The notes under the pieces are model-generated. The model was not told the origin of the DNA and searched no databases. It worked only from the letters and a program-made list of their open reading frames with translations. DNA of 64,000 nt, taken from contig CALXHT010000042.1 in the NCBI GenBank assembly GCA_944388215.1, forward strand, positions 124,001 through 188,000, given 5' to 3'. This document shows, piece by piece, positions 1 to 8,799 of the stretch (positions are counted from its first letter, which is position 1; the number at the start of each line of letters is the position of its first letter). This DNA is from an uncultured Gemmiger sp. (GTDB lineage Bacteria > Bacillota > Clostridia > Oscillospirales > Ruminococcaceae). A program made the translations under genes and the position numbers.

Positions 1-1128
1 CGCTTCACTGACTGCAAGCTGCGTCACCATCGGCGTCAGGCCCTGTTCACGGCAAAATGCCAGGACTGTTTCCAGCGTTTCCAGAGCAATGCAGCTCACA
101 CATAACCGAACGGCGGGATTTTTCTTCAGCGCAAGGCGGAGGATCTCTTTCATTTCTCCCTTGCTGCCCCCAACAAAAACCGCATCCGGCGCCGGCAGAT
201 CTTCCAGCGCCCGGAGCGCACGGCCGGATATCAGCTGCACATTCCAGGTATGGAACTTTTCCCGGTTCTGCCGGATCAGTTCCATCGCCGGTTCTTCGCA
301 CTCCACTGCATATACGGTCCCTCCCTGCGATGCAGCCGCCAGTTCCACGCTGACACTGCCCGTTCCGGCTCCCACATCCCAGAAAACCTCCCCCGGCCCG
401 GGATTCAGCGCAGCCAGAATCGCCACACGCACCTGGCGCTTCGTCATGGGAACTTTACCGCGAATAAACCAGGCATCCGGCCATCCCGGCATCCGGCGCG
501 GCGGCTGCGGTGCCGCTTCGGCCAGCAGCACACACAGCGGCGCGAAGTTTTCCCTTTGCATCTGGGCCGCCGTTCCTTCCACAATACGCTGGTCAGGATA
601 GCTCAGATTTTCCCCCACCGTTACCGGCAGATCGCCCAGCCCGGCATCCGTCAGCTGTGAGCAGAGTTCCGGGACCCCCAGGCTGCCTCCCGTGAGGAAA
701 AAGGCTGGTTTTCCCTGCATGACCGCCGCCACTGCATCACACTGTACGCCGTGGGCCGAGACAAGCAGCCAGTCCTGCCAGGGGCGATGCAGTGCAGCAG
801 CCATCAGTTGTACACTGGAAATTCCCGGACAGACAACATACGGAATATCCTGTGCTTGCAGCAGCGGAACAAGATTCCGGCAGCCCGAATAAAATCCCGT
901 GTCCCCGCTGTAGACGACGGCGGCTTCATCACATTCCGCCCCCTGCAGCGCTTCCAGAATTTTCTGCGGTTTGGTTGCCGCCACGCGGCGCTGTGTGCAG
1001 CCGTCCGGGAGATTTTCCAGCAGCCGGGCCGCACCCACAATGCACTGTGCCCGCAAAAGGCTTTGCTTGCATTGCTCCGTCCAGGTAGCCTGCGTACCGC
1101 CACCCAGTGCCAGTAAACTCACCTGCAT
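1..1128 (-). CDS. cbiET: Precorrin-6Y/cobalt-precorrin-7 methyltransferase CbiE-CbiT fusion (partial, 3' end off the window)
   Basis: Bifunctional corrin-ring enzyme. The CbiE half methylates C5, and the CbiT half methylates C15 with decarboxylation of the C12 acetate. I translated 376 codons to the left edge with no stop. Residues 1 to about 205 look like a tetrapyrrole methylase (LLALGGGTQATW at the start, SGDTGFYSG in the middle). A Rossmann SAM-binding motif DVGAGTGSVS lies at residues 251-260, followed by an acidic CEEPAMELI stretch typical of CbiT. The ATG at 1128 overlaps the cobK stop by 10 nt, so the two are probably translationally coupled. The last visible residues (TQLAVSEA) are close to where CbiT proteins normally end. 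Family identity is clear; the true C-terminus is not visible. Confidence 0.9.
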   Translation of the reverse strand, partial: MQVSLLALGGGTQATWTEQCKQSLLRAQCIVGAARLLENLPDGCTQRRVAATKPQKILEALQGAECDEAAVVYSGDTGFYSGCRNLVPLLQAQDIPYVVCPGISSVQLMAAALHRPWQDWLLVSAHGVQCDAVAAVMQGKPAFFLTGGSLGVPELCSQLTDAGLGDLPVTVGENLSYPDQRIVEGTAAQMQRENFAPLCVLLAEAAPQPPRRMPGWPDAWFIRGKVPMTKRQVRVAILAALNPGPGEVFWDVGAGTGSVSVELAAASQGGTVYAVECEEPAMELIRQNREKFHTWNVQLISGRALRALEDLPAPDAVFVGGSKGEMKEILRLALKKNPAVRLCVSCIALETLETVLAFCREQGLTPMVTQLAVSEA

Positions 1129-1865
1129 GGTGTGATCCACTCCTTGCAAAAATCAAGAATCGCTTCGTAGGATTCGCCCTGATCGGCAGGGCGCCGGATG
1201 ACAATGCTTCTGACGCCGCAAACCTGGGCCGCTTCCAGTTTTTCCGCAAAACCGCCCGGATTCCCACCATCCTTGGTCACAAGCCAACGGATGGCGAACT
1301 GGTGCATCAGAGCGATATTGAGTTCTTTTCCAAAGGGGCCCTGCATGGCAATGATATGGGAAGCCTGGATTCCGGCCTTCCGGCAGGCAGACAGGCTGGA
1401 CTCCACCGGCAGCACCCGCGCATACAGCCGCTCGGGCCCCAACGCCGCAAAAGCTGCCACTTCCTTGGCGCCGGTGGTGAGCAATACAGGGCCTGCCGTT
1501 TTCTGCAACAGCGACGCCGCAGCCGGGGTATCCGCCGCCACAAGACAGTTTTCCGGCAGCGCACTGGCAGGCCGCAGCAACCGCTTATAGACGGCCCCTG
1601 TGCGCTGTGCCGCCTGCCGGATATTGCGGGTCACCTGCTCGGCATACGGATGGGTTGCGTCAATGCACAAAGTATCGCTTTCCAGCAGCTCTGCGATACC
1701 GTCACAATCCCGGCGTCCGGCCAGCACCGTGACGCCGGGCACGTTCCCCTGGTCCACTCTGCCATACTCGGTGGCCACGCAGACCCATACCGGGACGCCC
1801 AGAGATGCCAGGGCCCGGGAGAGTCTTCTGCCCTCCGTCGTGCCGGAAAAAATGACGATTTTCAT
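1119..1865 (-). CDS. cobK: Precorrin-6A/cobalt-precorrin-6A reductase
   Basis: NAD(P)H-dependent reduction of the (cobalt-)precorrin-6A macrocycle in corrin synthesis; the anaerobic-route name is cbiJ. The 248-residue protein has the CobK/CbiJ hallmarks: IVIFSGTTEGRRL at the N-terminus, IDATHPYAEQVTRN near residue 70, LLTTGAKEVAAF near residue 130 and a conserved TKDGGNPGG near residue 200. Length is normal for the family. Its start overlaps the end of the upstream C17-methyltransferase gene by 4 nt and its end overlaps cbiET by 10 nt, so it sits inside the B12 operon. Identification rests on motifs and neighbours, and both agree. Confidence 0.93.
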   Translation of the reverse strand: MKIVIFSGTTEGRRLSRALASLGVPVWVCVATEYGRVDQGNVPGVTVLAGRRDCDGIAELLESDTLCIDATHPYAEQVTRNIRQAAQRTGAVYKRLLRPASALPENCLVAADTPAAASLLQKTAGPVLLTTGAKEVAAFAALGPERLYARVLPVESSLSACRKAGIQASHIIAMQGPFGKELNIALMHQFAIRWLVTKDGGNPGGFAEKLEAAQVCGVRSIVIRRPADQGESYEAILDFCKEWITPCR

Positions 1866-2602
1866 GCCTTTTTATATCCGCGCGGCGTAATCAGCCAGGC
1901 ACCCTCCTGCCAGGTGGTACTGTTCCCGATGTAGACCGTCATAAACATATCCACCGGAGCAGTACGCAATGCTTCCAGCGTATAGAATTGTACCTCCTGC
2001 CCGGGGCGGGCAATATTACGCACGGTGGCACAGGGCGTACTGCTTTTCATTCCTGCCTCCAGCAGAATATCCACTGCGCGCTGCAGATGGTCCTTGCGGC
2101 GATGGGAGGCCGGATTGTACAGACAAAGGGCAAAATCTCCCTGGGCTGCACAGCGCAGACGTTTTTCGATCGTTTCCCAGGGCGTCAGCAGGTCAGACAG
2201 CGAGATCACGCAAAAATCATGGGCCAGCGGGGCGCCCAGCGCAGCCGCGCCGGATAGCGCTGCCGTCACGCCGGGCACCACCTCCACAGGCACCTCCGGG
2301 AAAGATCTGGCCAGCTCCAGGACCGGGGACGCCATCCCGTATACGCCGGCATCTCCGCTGCAGACCAGTGCAACCGTTTTTCCCTGTGACGCCGTTTCCA
2401 GCGCCCAGCGGCAACGATCCAGTTCCCCACGCATCGGTGTGGTATAGGTCTCTTTTTCGGGGAAAAGCGGTCTTACCAACTCCACATAGACGGTATATCC
2501 GCACAGTACATCCGCGTCAGCCAGTGCATTGCGTGCCTGCCCTGTCAGCATGGCACTGTCGCCCGGTCCCAGCCCGACCACATACAATTTACCACTCATC
2601 AT
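1862..2602 (-). CDS. cobJ: Precorrin-3B/cobalt-factor III C17-methyltransferase
   Basis: SAM-dependent C17 methylation with ring contraction (CbiH in the anaerobic route). The 246-residue protein begins with the tetrapyrrole methylase signature LYVVGLGPGD. It has CGYTVYVELVRPLFP, the family-specific VCSGDAGVYGMA segment, and EVVPGVTAALSGAAALGAP in the middle. Two adjacent in-frame ATGs exist (2602 and 2599); either may start translation, and I took the first. The gene overlaps the upstream cbiG by 14 nt and cobK by 4 nt. Single-domain length fits CbiH, with no extra C-terminal ferredoxin-like domain. Confidence 0.93.
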   Translation of the reverse strand: MMSGKLYVVGLGPGDSAMLTGQARNALADADVLCGYTVYVELVRPLFPEKETYTTPMRGELDRCRWALETASQGKTVALVCSGDAGVYGMASPVLELARSFPEVPVEVVPGVTAALSGAAALGAPLAHDFCVISLSDLLTPWETIEKRLRCAAQGDFALCLYNPASHRRKDHLQRAVDILLEAGMKSSTPCATVRNIARPGQEVQFYTLEALRTAPVDMFMTVYIGNSTTWQEGAWLITPRGYKKA

Positions 2603-3575
2603 GATATCTCCAATCCAGTTTGACGGGTTTTACTGCCGCCGCCATGGTCACACCGCCTCCGGCCATTTTGCGAATGATCAAGGCTCCGCCGCTGGCCAGC
2701 ACTGCTGCCCGTTCGCAAACATTGTCCACACCGGTTACGCTGCTCACAAAGGCGGAGGCTGTAAAATTTCCCTGCACAGCATTCAGTGCCGCCGCATGGT
2801 AGGTTTGCAGAGTCCAGCCATGTTGCTGGCAGAATTCCAGCAAACCGGGTTCCGATGCCTTGAGATCGATGCTGGCCACTCCGCAGATTGCCTGTTCCGG
2901 CAGCGGCAATCGCTGAAATGCTGTTTCCAGTGCCGGGCAGGCCGTACCCTTGCGGCAGCCTATTCCCAGCACCACAAACTGCGGTATCAGCCAAAGGACA
3001 TCCGACGGCTGCGGCGCAAATCCCACATAAACATCATAAGCATCCCCTGTTTCCAGCGCCACACCTTCCGGCGGCATGCCTTCTATGGGGAATTCTGTTT
3101 TGATGCGGATGGTTCTGCCCGCCAGCAGCGCGCCGGACACCCGGCGGATGCAGGGCACATGCAGCACAGCGCAATGCTGTATGCGTGCCCACGCATCCAC
3201 GGCAAAAACACCGTTGGCATCAGTGGCTGTGGTGATCACCGGCTCCGCTCCGCAGATGCAAGCCACCCGGCGGGCCAGGTCATTGGCGCCGCCCAGATGG
3301 CCGGAGACCAGCGGCACCGCAAAGCGGGCACACTCATCCACCGCCACGACCGCCGGATCCTGCGTTTTGCCTTGCAGATACGGCGCAATAGCCCGTACAG
3401 CAATGCCCACTGCGCCCACATAAATCAATGCCTTTTCATGCGGGAAATGCGTCTGCGTCCACTGGTGCAGTGTCAACAGCTGACCGCTCCGCTGTGCTGT
3501 GCCGCCCAGTTCCTGTGCCAGCCGGCAGGCCAGTGCATAGCCTTTTTCGGTAAAGGCAAGGCAGGCCACCTTCAT
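2589..3575 (-). CDS. cbiG: Cobalt-precorrin-5A hydrolase
   Basis: Opens the delta-lactone of cobalt-precorrin-5A and releases the C2 unit as acetaldehyde, a step specific to the anaerobic, early-cobalt route. The 328-residue protein contains the CbiG N-terminal domain (ALIYVGAVGIAVRAIAPYL; PLVSGHLGGANDLARRVA near residue 95), a variable middle region and the CbiG C-terminal domain (VLGIGCRKGT near residue 200, ASIDLKASEPGLLEFCQ). Its presence with CbiD and CbiK defines this cluster as the oxygen-independent pathway. It overlaps the upstream cobM by 4 nt. Confidence 0.93.
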   Translation of the reverse strand: MKVACLAFTEKGYALACRLAQELGGTAQRSGQLLTLHQWTQTHFPHEKALIYVGAVGIAVRAIAPYLQGKTQDPAVVAVDECARFAVPLVSGHLGGANDLARRVACICGAEPVITTATDANGVFAVDAWARIQHCAVLHVPCIRRVSGALLAGRTIRIKTEFPIEGMPPEGVALETGDAYDVYVGFAPQPSDVLWLIPQFVVLGIGCRKGTACPALETAFQRLPLPEQAICGVASIDLKASEPGLLEFCQQHGWTLQTYHAAALNAVQGNFTASAFVSSVTGVDNVCERAAVLASGGALIIRKMAGGGVTMAAAVKPVKLDWRYHDEW

Positions 3576-4333
3576 GCTTGCTTCCCCTTTCGGAATTCCG
3601 TCGTAAAGGAAGGATCATACAGTTTGCTGCGTTCGTACTTTGCCGTGTGCAGAAAATCTCCCACCAGAATCAGCGCCGTTTTGGTGATCTGATGCGCAGC
3701 CCCGCAAGCGGCCAGTTCCCCCAGCGTGCAGCGCACCACCTTTTCCTCCGGCCAGGTTGCCTTGTACACCAGCGCCGCCGGTGTTTTTACGGTATACGCT
3801 CCCTGCAGAAGTGCATCCTGCACGGCTTGCAGCATACCGGCCGACAGGAAAATCACCATGCTGGCACCATGTGCGGCCAGACTTGCCAGTGCTTCCCGTT
3901 CCGGCACCGGCGTCCGGCCCGCCATCCGCGTGATGATCACCGTCTGGCTGATGCCGGGCAGCGTATACTCGGCCCCCAGTGCCGCAGCAGCACCGCAGAA
4001 GCTGGACACCCCCGGCGTGTCATCGTAGGCAATGTCCAGGCGGTCCAGTGCGTCCATCTGCTCCCGGATGGCGCCGTATATGCTGGCATCACCGGTATGC
4101 AGACGTACTGTTTCATGGTGCTGCCGTTCCTGCTCCTGAAAGACCGTGAGCACCTCTTCCAGCGTCATCTCTGCGCTGTTGTAGATTGAGCAACCGTCCT
4201 TAGCCAGCGCAAGCAGGGCCGGATTGACAAGGCTGCCGGCATATATGATACAGTCGGCCTGCTGCAGCAATTGGGCGCCGCGCATCGTAATCAGGTCCGG
4301 TGCACCAGGACCGGCCCCCACAAAGTGAATCAT
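3572..4333 (-). CDS. cobM: Precorrin-4/cobalt-precorrin-4 C11-methyltransferase
   Basis: SAM-dependent methylation at C11 of the corrin precursor (CbiF in the anaerobic route). The 253-residue protein opens with IHFVGAGPGAPDLITMRG and carries IIYAGSLVNPALL, VRLHTGDASIYGAI and PGVSSFCGAAAALGAEYTLP, the standard CbiF motif order. The ATG at 4333 lies 4 nt after the stop of the preceding C20-methyltransferase gene and has AGGAGT-type ribosome-site sequence inside that gene's end. Full-length by family comparison. Confidence 0.94.
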   Translation of the reverse strand: MIHFVGAGPGAPDLITMRGAQLLQQADCIIYAGSLVNPALLALAKDGCSIYNSAEMTLEEVLTVFQEQERQHHETVRLHTGDASIYGAIREQMDALDRLDIAYDDTPGVSSFCGAAAALGAEYTLPGISQTVIITRMAGRTPVPEREALASLAAHGASMVIFLSAGMLQAVQDALLQGAYTVKTPAALVYKATWPEEKVVRCTLGELAACGAAHQITKTALILVGDFLHTAKYERSKLYDPSFTTEFRKGKQA

Positions 4334-4337
4334 GGTG

Positions 4338-5042
4338 TTACTCCTTCACGAGAATTGTGGCAAAATAACCCGCCGGCCGATGTTTGTCATACCGGGACAA
4401 ATCCGGCCAGACTTCCTCCTGCGGCAGGCCGCAGTTGCATACCATTGCACTGCGGGACAGCTTTCCGTGGGCTTCCAGCATTTCCAGTGTTTCCGGCAGC
4501 TGTCGTCCCGTCTTCATCAGAACTTTGCTGCCCGGAATTTCGAGGATAGCCTCGGCATTTCCTCCCGGGGCAATGATCAGAGGCTGCTGCATGCCCGCCG
4601 TCAGCGGCTGGTTGAGCCGCGCCGCCGAGGCGCAGAAGCTGGGAACCCCCGCCAGCATGACGGTTTCATATCCCTGCTCCTCCAAAAGGTCCTGCAGGTA
4701 GCCAAAGGTTGCGTATACCGACACATCGCCCAGATTGAGCATGGCCACATCCTCACCGGCATCCAGATACCGCTGCAGCTTTTGTGCTGCTTCCAGATGG
4801 GTCGCATGCAGAGCCGCCTTGTCCCGCGTCATGGGAAAGCGCAGCGCCACCACCGTCTTGTCTGACAAATCCACGGCCCATCGGGCAATTTCCAGCGCCA
4901 GCATCTGGCCGCTTGCAGTCTGCGGCGCCGCAATCACCGGGCAAGCGCGCAGACACCGTACCGCCTGCAGTGTCATCAGCTCGGGGTCTCCCGGCCCCAC
5001 ACTGACACCATACAGTGTTCCTTTGTTTGTTGTATCTACCAT
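4338..5042 (-). CDS. cobI: Precorrin-2/cobalt-factor II C20-methyltransferase
   Basis: SAM-dependent C20 methylation, the first methylation after metal insertion (CbiL in the anaerobic route). I place the start at the ATG at 5042, giving 234 residues beginning MVDTTNKGTLYGVSVGPGDP. The longer open frame upstream only reads through cbiD in another frame. Visible motifs are GVSVGPGDPELMTLQAVR, NLGDVSVYATFGYL and LAGVPSFCASAARL. Seven bases overlap the end of cbiD. Length is typical. Confidence 0.93.
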   Translation of the reverse strand: MVDTTNKGTLYGVSVGPGDPELMTLQAVRCLRACPVIAAPQTASGQMLALEIARWAVDLSDKTVVALRFPMTRDKAALHATHLEAAQKLQRYLDAGEDVAMLNLGDVSVYATFGYLQDLLEEQGYETVMLAGVPSFCASAARLNQPLTAGMQQPLIIAPGGNAEAILEIPGSKVLMKTGRQLPETLEMLEAHGKLSRSAMVCNCGLPQEEVWPDLSRYDKHRPAGYFATILVKE

Positions 5043-6163
5043 TGTTCCAGCATCTCCTTGGCGGGCGGTGTACTTCCCAGCAGACCGAACTGATTGGAAA
5101 ACAGCACAGCCCCTACCCGGCAGTTGTCTCCCAGACGGTGCGTAAGATGGCGCTGCACAGCCTGCAGCAGCGATTGCAGGACCACTTCCCGGAGCCCCGC
5201 CTTTTCCAGAATTTCCAGACAGGCGTCTGCCGTGGCAGCAGACATCAGCGCCCGGCAGACTTCCGTCCCGGCACCACACAGGGCTGCATGGGCACAGAAC
5301 AGTTCGGTGCGGCAGTCCGCATAACGGGAATGGGTATTCATGATGCCGCCCGCCACCTTGACCAGTTTTCCGATGTGACCCACCAGCAGCAATTCCCGGA
5401 TCCCTTCCATGGCCGCACAGTCCAGGGCCTCCCCCAGAAAATTGGAGCACTTGACCACCGGGACATTCCTGGCGTCCCAGCCCTGGGCGTGCAAAAAATC
5501 CATGCCGTAGTTGCCGGGTGTGAGAATCAGCCGCGAAGTGACCGCCGCATGCTGCCGGATCTCCAGGGCAATGGTATCCACAATGGCCTGCTCGCTCATG
5601 GGTTCCACGATGCCTGAAGTTCCCAGGATGGAAAGACCTCCCTCCACGCCCAGTTGCGGATTGAAGGTCCTTTTTGCCGCCTCTTCGCCGCCCCGGATGC
5701 TGATGACCACCGAAATTCCCCCGGCATACCCGCAGATGCGGCAGATTTCCGTTACCTGCTGCATGATCATCTGCCGTGGCACATGGTTGATGGCTGCAGC
5801 CCCCACGGGCTGATCGAGCCCTGGTTTTGTCACCCGGCCCACCCCTTTGCCGCCGTCGATGGTCACACCCGGCACAGCGGATTTTTGTACCGTAGCCACA
5901 ATCGACATGCCGTCCGTCACATCCGCGTCATCCCCTGCATCCTTGACGACGCTGCATACGGCCGCCTCTCCCTGCAAACGGCAGAATTCCGGCTGGACGG
6001 TAACCTCCCACCCCTTGGGGGTGCACAGCGTCAGTACATCCGGGGCTTTCCCAGTCAGCAACAATCTGGTCGCCCCCTGGGCGGCCAAGGCTGCGCAGGT
6101 ACCCGTGGTATAGCCACAGCGCAGCAAGCGCTGACCGCTGCGGACGGTATGATCAAAGGACAT
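5036..6163 (-). CDS. cbiD: Cobalt-precorrin-5B C1-methyltransferase
   Basis: Methylates C1 of cobalt-precorrin-5B in the anaerobic corrin pathway. The 375-residue protein starts MSFDHTVRSGQ at the ATG at 6163, preceded by a CTGGAG ribosome site. It shows the CbiD signature LRCGYTTGTCAALAAQGATR, DAGDDADVTDGMSI near residue 75, ITKPGLDQPVG-like KPGLDQPVGAAAINHVPR and LVGHIGKLVKVAGG near residue 270. An in-frame extension runs further upstream through cbiK, but homologues start at this Met. It is separated from cbiK by 4 nt. Confidence 0.94.
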   Translation of the reverse strand: MSFDHTVRSGQRLLRCGYTTGTCAALAAQGATRLLLTGKAPDVLTLCTPKGWEVTVQPEFCRLQGEAAVCSVVKDAGDDADVTDGMSIVATVQKSAVPGVTIDGGKGVGRVTKPGLDQPVGAAAINHVPRQMIMQQVTEICRICGYAGGISVVISIRGGEEAAKRTFNPQLGVEGGLSILGTSGIVEPMSEQAIVDTIALEIRQHAAVTSRLILTPGNYGMDFLHAQGWDARNVPVVKCSNFLGEALDCAAMEGIRELLLVGHIGKLVKVAGGIMNTHSRYADCRTELFCAHAALCGAGTEVCRALMSAATADACLEILEKAGLREVVLQSLLQAVQRHLTHRLGDNCRVGAVLFSNQFGLLGSTPPAKEMLEQW

Positions 6164-6167
6164 GACT

Positions 6168-6935
6168 TTACTCCAGAATCTCTTTGAGTTTTTTGCAATA
6201 GAGCTGCTGGATACCCGGCAGTCTTCCCAGGCCTTCCAGCGTGCAGCGCACGGAGAAGCCAGCTTCTTCCAACTGATTTTTCCAGCTTTGAGGATCCTCC
6301 CCCGCCATGTCATGGCAGGCGTGGTCGCCGGCCACCAGCAAAAGGGGCACAAGATGTACTTTCCGGTATCCCGCCTTCGCGATGTGGGGCAGAACTTCCG
6401 AAAGCCCCGGCCAGCCTTCCACCGTCGCCACAAAAATGTCTTTGCGTTCCTGTAAAGCAAATGCACTTTGCAGCGCAGCATACACCGCACCGGCGAAATG
6501 TTCGGTTCCATGCCCCATCAGGATCAGGGCTTCCTCCGGCTGGAGAGGGTAAGCCTGCCCCAAAACCTGTGCCACTGCCTGCAGATCCGCTGTGTCGGCC
6601 AGAAGAGGACGCCCCAGCGCGAAGTCGGAAAAACGTTGCCGATACGGCTCAATTTCGGCTCTTATTTTATCGTATTCATACCCGTAAAGCAAGTGCGTTG
6701 GCTGTATTGCCACTTGTGTACAGCCCGCCGCCAGAAGCTTTTCCAGCGCCTCCGGCAGGCTGTCAAACGCCTCACCTCGGGCGGCCAGACGTTTCCGGAT
6801 GATTCTGCTGGTCAACGCCCGTACAAAGGGATACTCCGGCGCCGATTTCTGCAGCGCCTGTTCCACGGCGGACAGATCCACGCGGCCGTTGGCTACCGTT
6901 GTGCCAAAGCTGACACATACCAGGGCTTGTTTCAT
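6168..6935 (-). CDS. cbiK: Anaerobic sirohydrochlorin cobaltochelatase
   Basis: Inserts Co2+ into sirohydrochlorin, the entry step of the anaerobic B12 route. The 255-residue protein matches CbiK rather than the half-size CbiX: ALVCVSFGTTVANGR at the N-terminus, H81 in QPTHLLYGYEYD with E87, H142 in ILMGHGTEHF, and the H205/H208 pair in VAGDHACHDMAGED. These are the expected metal-handling positions of the family. There is no signal peptide, so it is cytoplasmic. It overlaps the upstream ABC ATPase gene by 4 nt, placing metal chelation next to transport in one message. Confidence 0.94.
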   Translation of the reverse strand: MKQALVCVSFGTTVANGRVDLSAVEQALQKSAPEYPFVRALTSRIIRKRLAARGEAFDSLPEALEKLLAAGCTQVAIQPTHLLYGYEYDKIRAEIEPYRQRFSDFALGRPLLADTADLQAVAQVLGQAYPLQPEEALILMGHGTEHFAGAVYAALQSAFALQERKDIFVATVEGWPGLSEVLPHIAKAGYRKVHLVPLLLVAGDHACHDMAGEDPQSWKNQLEEAGFSVRCTLEGLGRLPGIQQLYCKKLKEILE

Positions 6936-7708
6936 GATTGTTTCTCCTTTTCCATCGGGCGATACAAAATATATGGCCGCCCCTCCTCGTCGGTTCCAAC
7001 CCGCGCACGTACATGGTATACTTTCTCGATAAACGCCGGTGTCAGCAATTCCTTCGGGGTACCGCTTCCCACCAGTTTCCCGCCTTGCAGTGCAAAGAGC
7101 CTGTCACAGTATACAGCCGCAAGGTTGAGATCGTGTACCGCCAGCAAGACCGTTTTATCCAGTGAGCGGATCAGTTCCATGATCTGCAGCTGGTGCTGGA
7201 TATCCAGATGGTTGGTGGGCTCATCCAGAATCAGGCAGGGCGTCTGCTGGGCCAGTGCCCGGGCAAGCACCACGCGCTGCTGCTCTCCGCCGGAGAGTGT
7301 GGAAAAAATCTGGTTTTCCCTGCCTGCCATTCCCACCGTTTCCAGTGACTTGTGTACGATCCGCTCGTCCTCCGCGTTGTCCCGTTCCAGCGCTCTCTTA
7401 TGAGGCGAACGCCCCATAAGGACAATTTCCCGCACCGTAAAATCAAAGCTGTAATGATGATGCTGGGCCACAATGGCCATTTTTTGCGCGCTTTGACGCA
7501 CGCTGTACTTATAAAGATTTTGTCCGTCGATCAGCACAGCGCCACAAGTAGGACGCAGCACCCGATAGACACATTTGAGCAGCGTACTTTTACCGCTTCC
7601 GTTGGGACCAATCAAGCCGACAATCTGTTTTTTGCCAACCGACATGTGGACCGAATCCAGGATCTGCTGACCGCCCAGCACAACGCTGAGATTTTCCGTT
7701 TGAATCAC
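6932..7708 (-). CDS. btuD: ABC transporter ATP-binding protein, FecE/BtuD family
   Basis: Cytoplasmic ATPase of a type II importer of the cobalamin/iron-siderophore class. In 258 residues it has Walker A (GPNGSGKST, about residues 34-42), a Q-loop region AIVAQHHHYSFDF, the ABC signature LSGGEQQR, Walker B LILDEPTNHLD and the switch His in AVHDLNLAA. The start overlaps the permease gene by 4 nt and the end overlaps cbiK by 4 nt. Family membership is certain. A corrinoid substrate is inferred from the cobalamin riboswitch at the head of the operon; heme or siderophore uptake would use the same family. Confidence 0.85.
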   Translation of the reverse strand: MIQTENLSVVLGGQQILDSVHMSVGKKQIVGLIGPNGSGKSTLLKCVYRVLRPTCGAVLIDGQNLYKYSVRQSAQKMAIVAQHHHYSFDFTVREIVLMGRSPHKRALERDNAEDERIVHKSLETVGMAGRENQIFSTLSGGEQQRVVLARALAQQTPCLILDEPTNHLDIQHQLQIMELIRSLDKTVLLAVHDLNLAAVYCDRLFALQGGKLVGSGTPKELLTPAFIEKVYHVRARVGTDEEGRPYILYRPMEKEKQS

Positions 7709-8799
7709 TGGCTCTCACCTCCGAAGCCATAGCGATACCGTACCATAAGATACAGAAACACAGGCGCGCCGAGCACGGAGGTAAGAATCCCAATGGGAAC
7801 CTCGTTGCCGGGCAGAATGGTCCGGCAGGCCACATCCGCCCAGACCAGGAAAATACCGCCTGCCAGCGCCGCCGCAGGCACCAGCCGTCGGTGATCTGTT
7901 CCCAGCAACAGTCTTGTGCCGTGGGGAACAATCAGCCCCACAAAGCCGATGATGCCCGCATTGTATACGGCCAATCCGATGAGCAGGGATGTGACCAGAA
8001 GATATGCAATTCTTCGGACATGCAAATCCATGCCCAGCGTGACGGCACTCTCATCGCCCAGCAACATCAGATTGAGGGCACGGCTTTGGGTGAGGAAAAA
8101 AAGGCATCCCGCCAGAACCGCTGCCGCCAGGATGGCATTGTCCGTCCAGTTGGCCGCTCCCAGCCCGCCCATCGTCCACCGGATAATCTGTGTGGGGGCA
8201 TGTTCATTGTTGCGAAGATAAATGGCGAAGTTGGAAAAAGCACCGCATACCGCTGAAAGTGCCGAGCCGGCGAGCAGCAGTTTCACCGCCGTGGCCCTTC
8301 CTCCCAGATTGGCAAGAAAGACCACCGCCAGTGAGACAAACATAGCCCCTGCAAAGGCCACCACACCAACCGAACGTGCGCCCAGCGCCATTCCTACACC
8401 AAACAGCGAAGCCAACGTTGCGCCGAGAGAGGCTCCCGAGGAAACGCCCAGGATATACGGATCAGCCAGCGGATTTTTGACGATGGCCTGCATGACGACA
8501 CCACAGACCGCCAGCGCTGCCCCCACGGCCGCTGCCAGCACCAGCCGCGGCAGACGAATCAGCCACACCACATCATGCAGCGCAGCCCCCGCCGCCCATT
8601 CCGAAGGAACCGCAACGTCAAACAGCCCATGAACCAATTGATAGTACAGAACGCCGTACACGTCGGTTATGGGCAAGCGGACGGTCCCAAACGTAACAGC
8701 TGCTATCACGGAAGCCGGCAGTAAAACCACCAGCGCCAGGATCAGGCCATTTCCCGCCGCCCGTCTGTGAAGCAGACTGCCGTTTCCCTGTGCACTCAT
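7705..8799 (-). CDS. btuC: ABC transporter permease, FecCD/BtuC family
   Basis: Polytopic inner-membrane permease of 364 residues with many hydrophobic segments. It carries FecCD-family landmarks: RLPRLVLAAAVGAALAVCGVVMQ near residue 75, NPLADPYILGVSSGASLGA after it, and IGFVGLIVPHGTRLLLGTDHR near residue 285. The last is the coupling region that contacts the ATPase. It forms a cassette with the flanking binding lipoprotein and ATPase, with 4-nt overlaps on both sides. Corrinoid specificity is inferred from riboswitch control. Confidence 0.87.
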   Translation of the reverse strand: MSAQGNGSLLHRRAAGNGLILALVVLLPASVIAAVTFGTVRLPITDVYGVLYYQLVHGLFDVAVPSEWAAGAALHDVVWLIRLPRLVLAAAVGAALAVCGVVMQAIVKNPLADPYILGVSSGASLGATLASLFGVGMALGARSVGVVAFAGAMFVSLAVVFLANLGGRATAVKLLLAGSALSAVCGAFSNFAIYLRNNEHAPTQIIRWTMGGLGAANWTDNAILAAAVLAGCLFFLTQSRALNLMLLGDESAVTLGMDLHVRRIAYLLVTSLLIGLAVYNAGIIGFVGLIVPHGTRLLLGTDHRRLVPAAALAGGIFLVWADVACRTILPGNEVPIGILTSVLGAPVFLYLMVRYRYGFGGESQ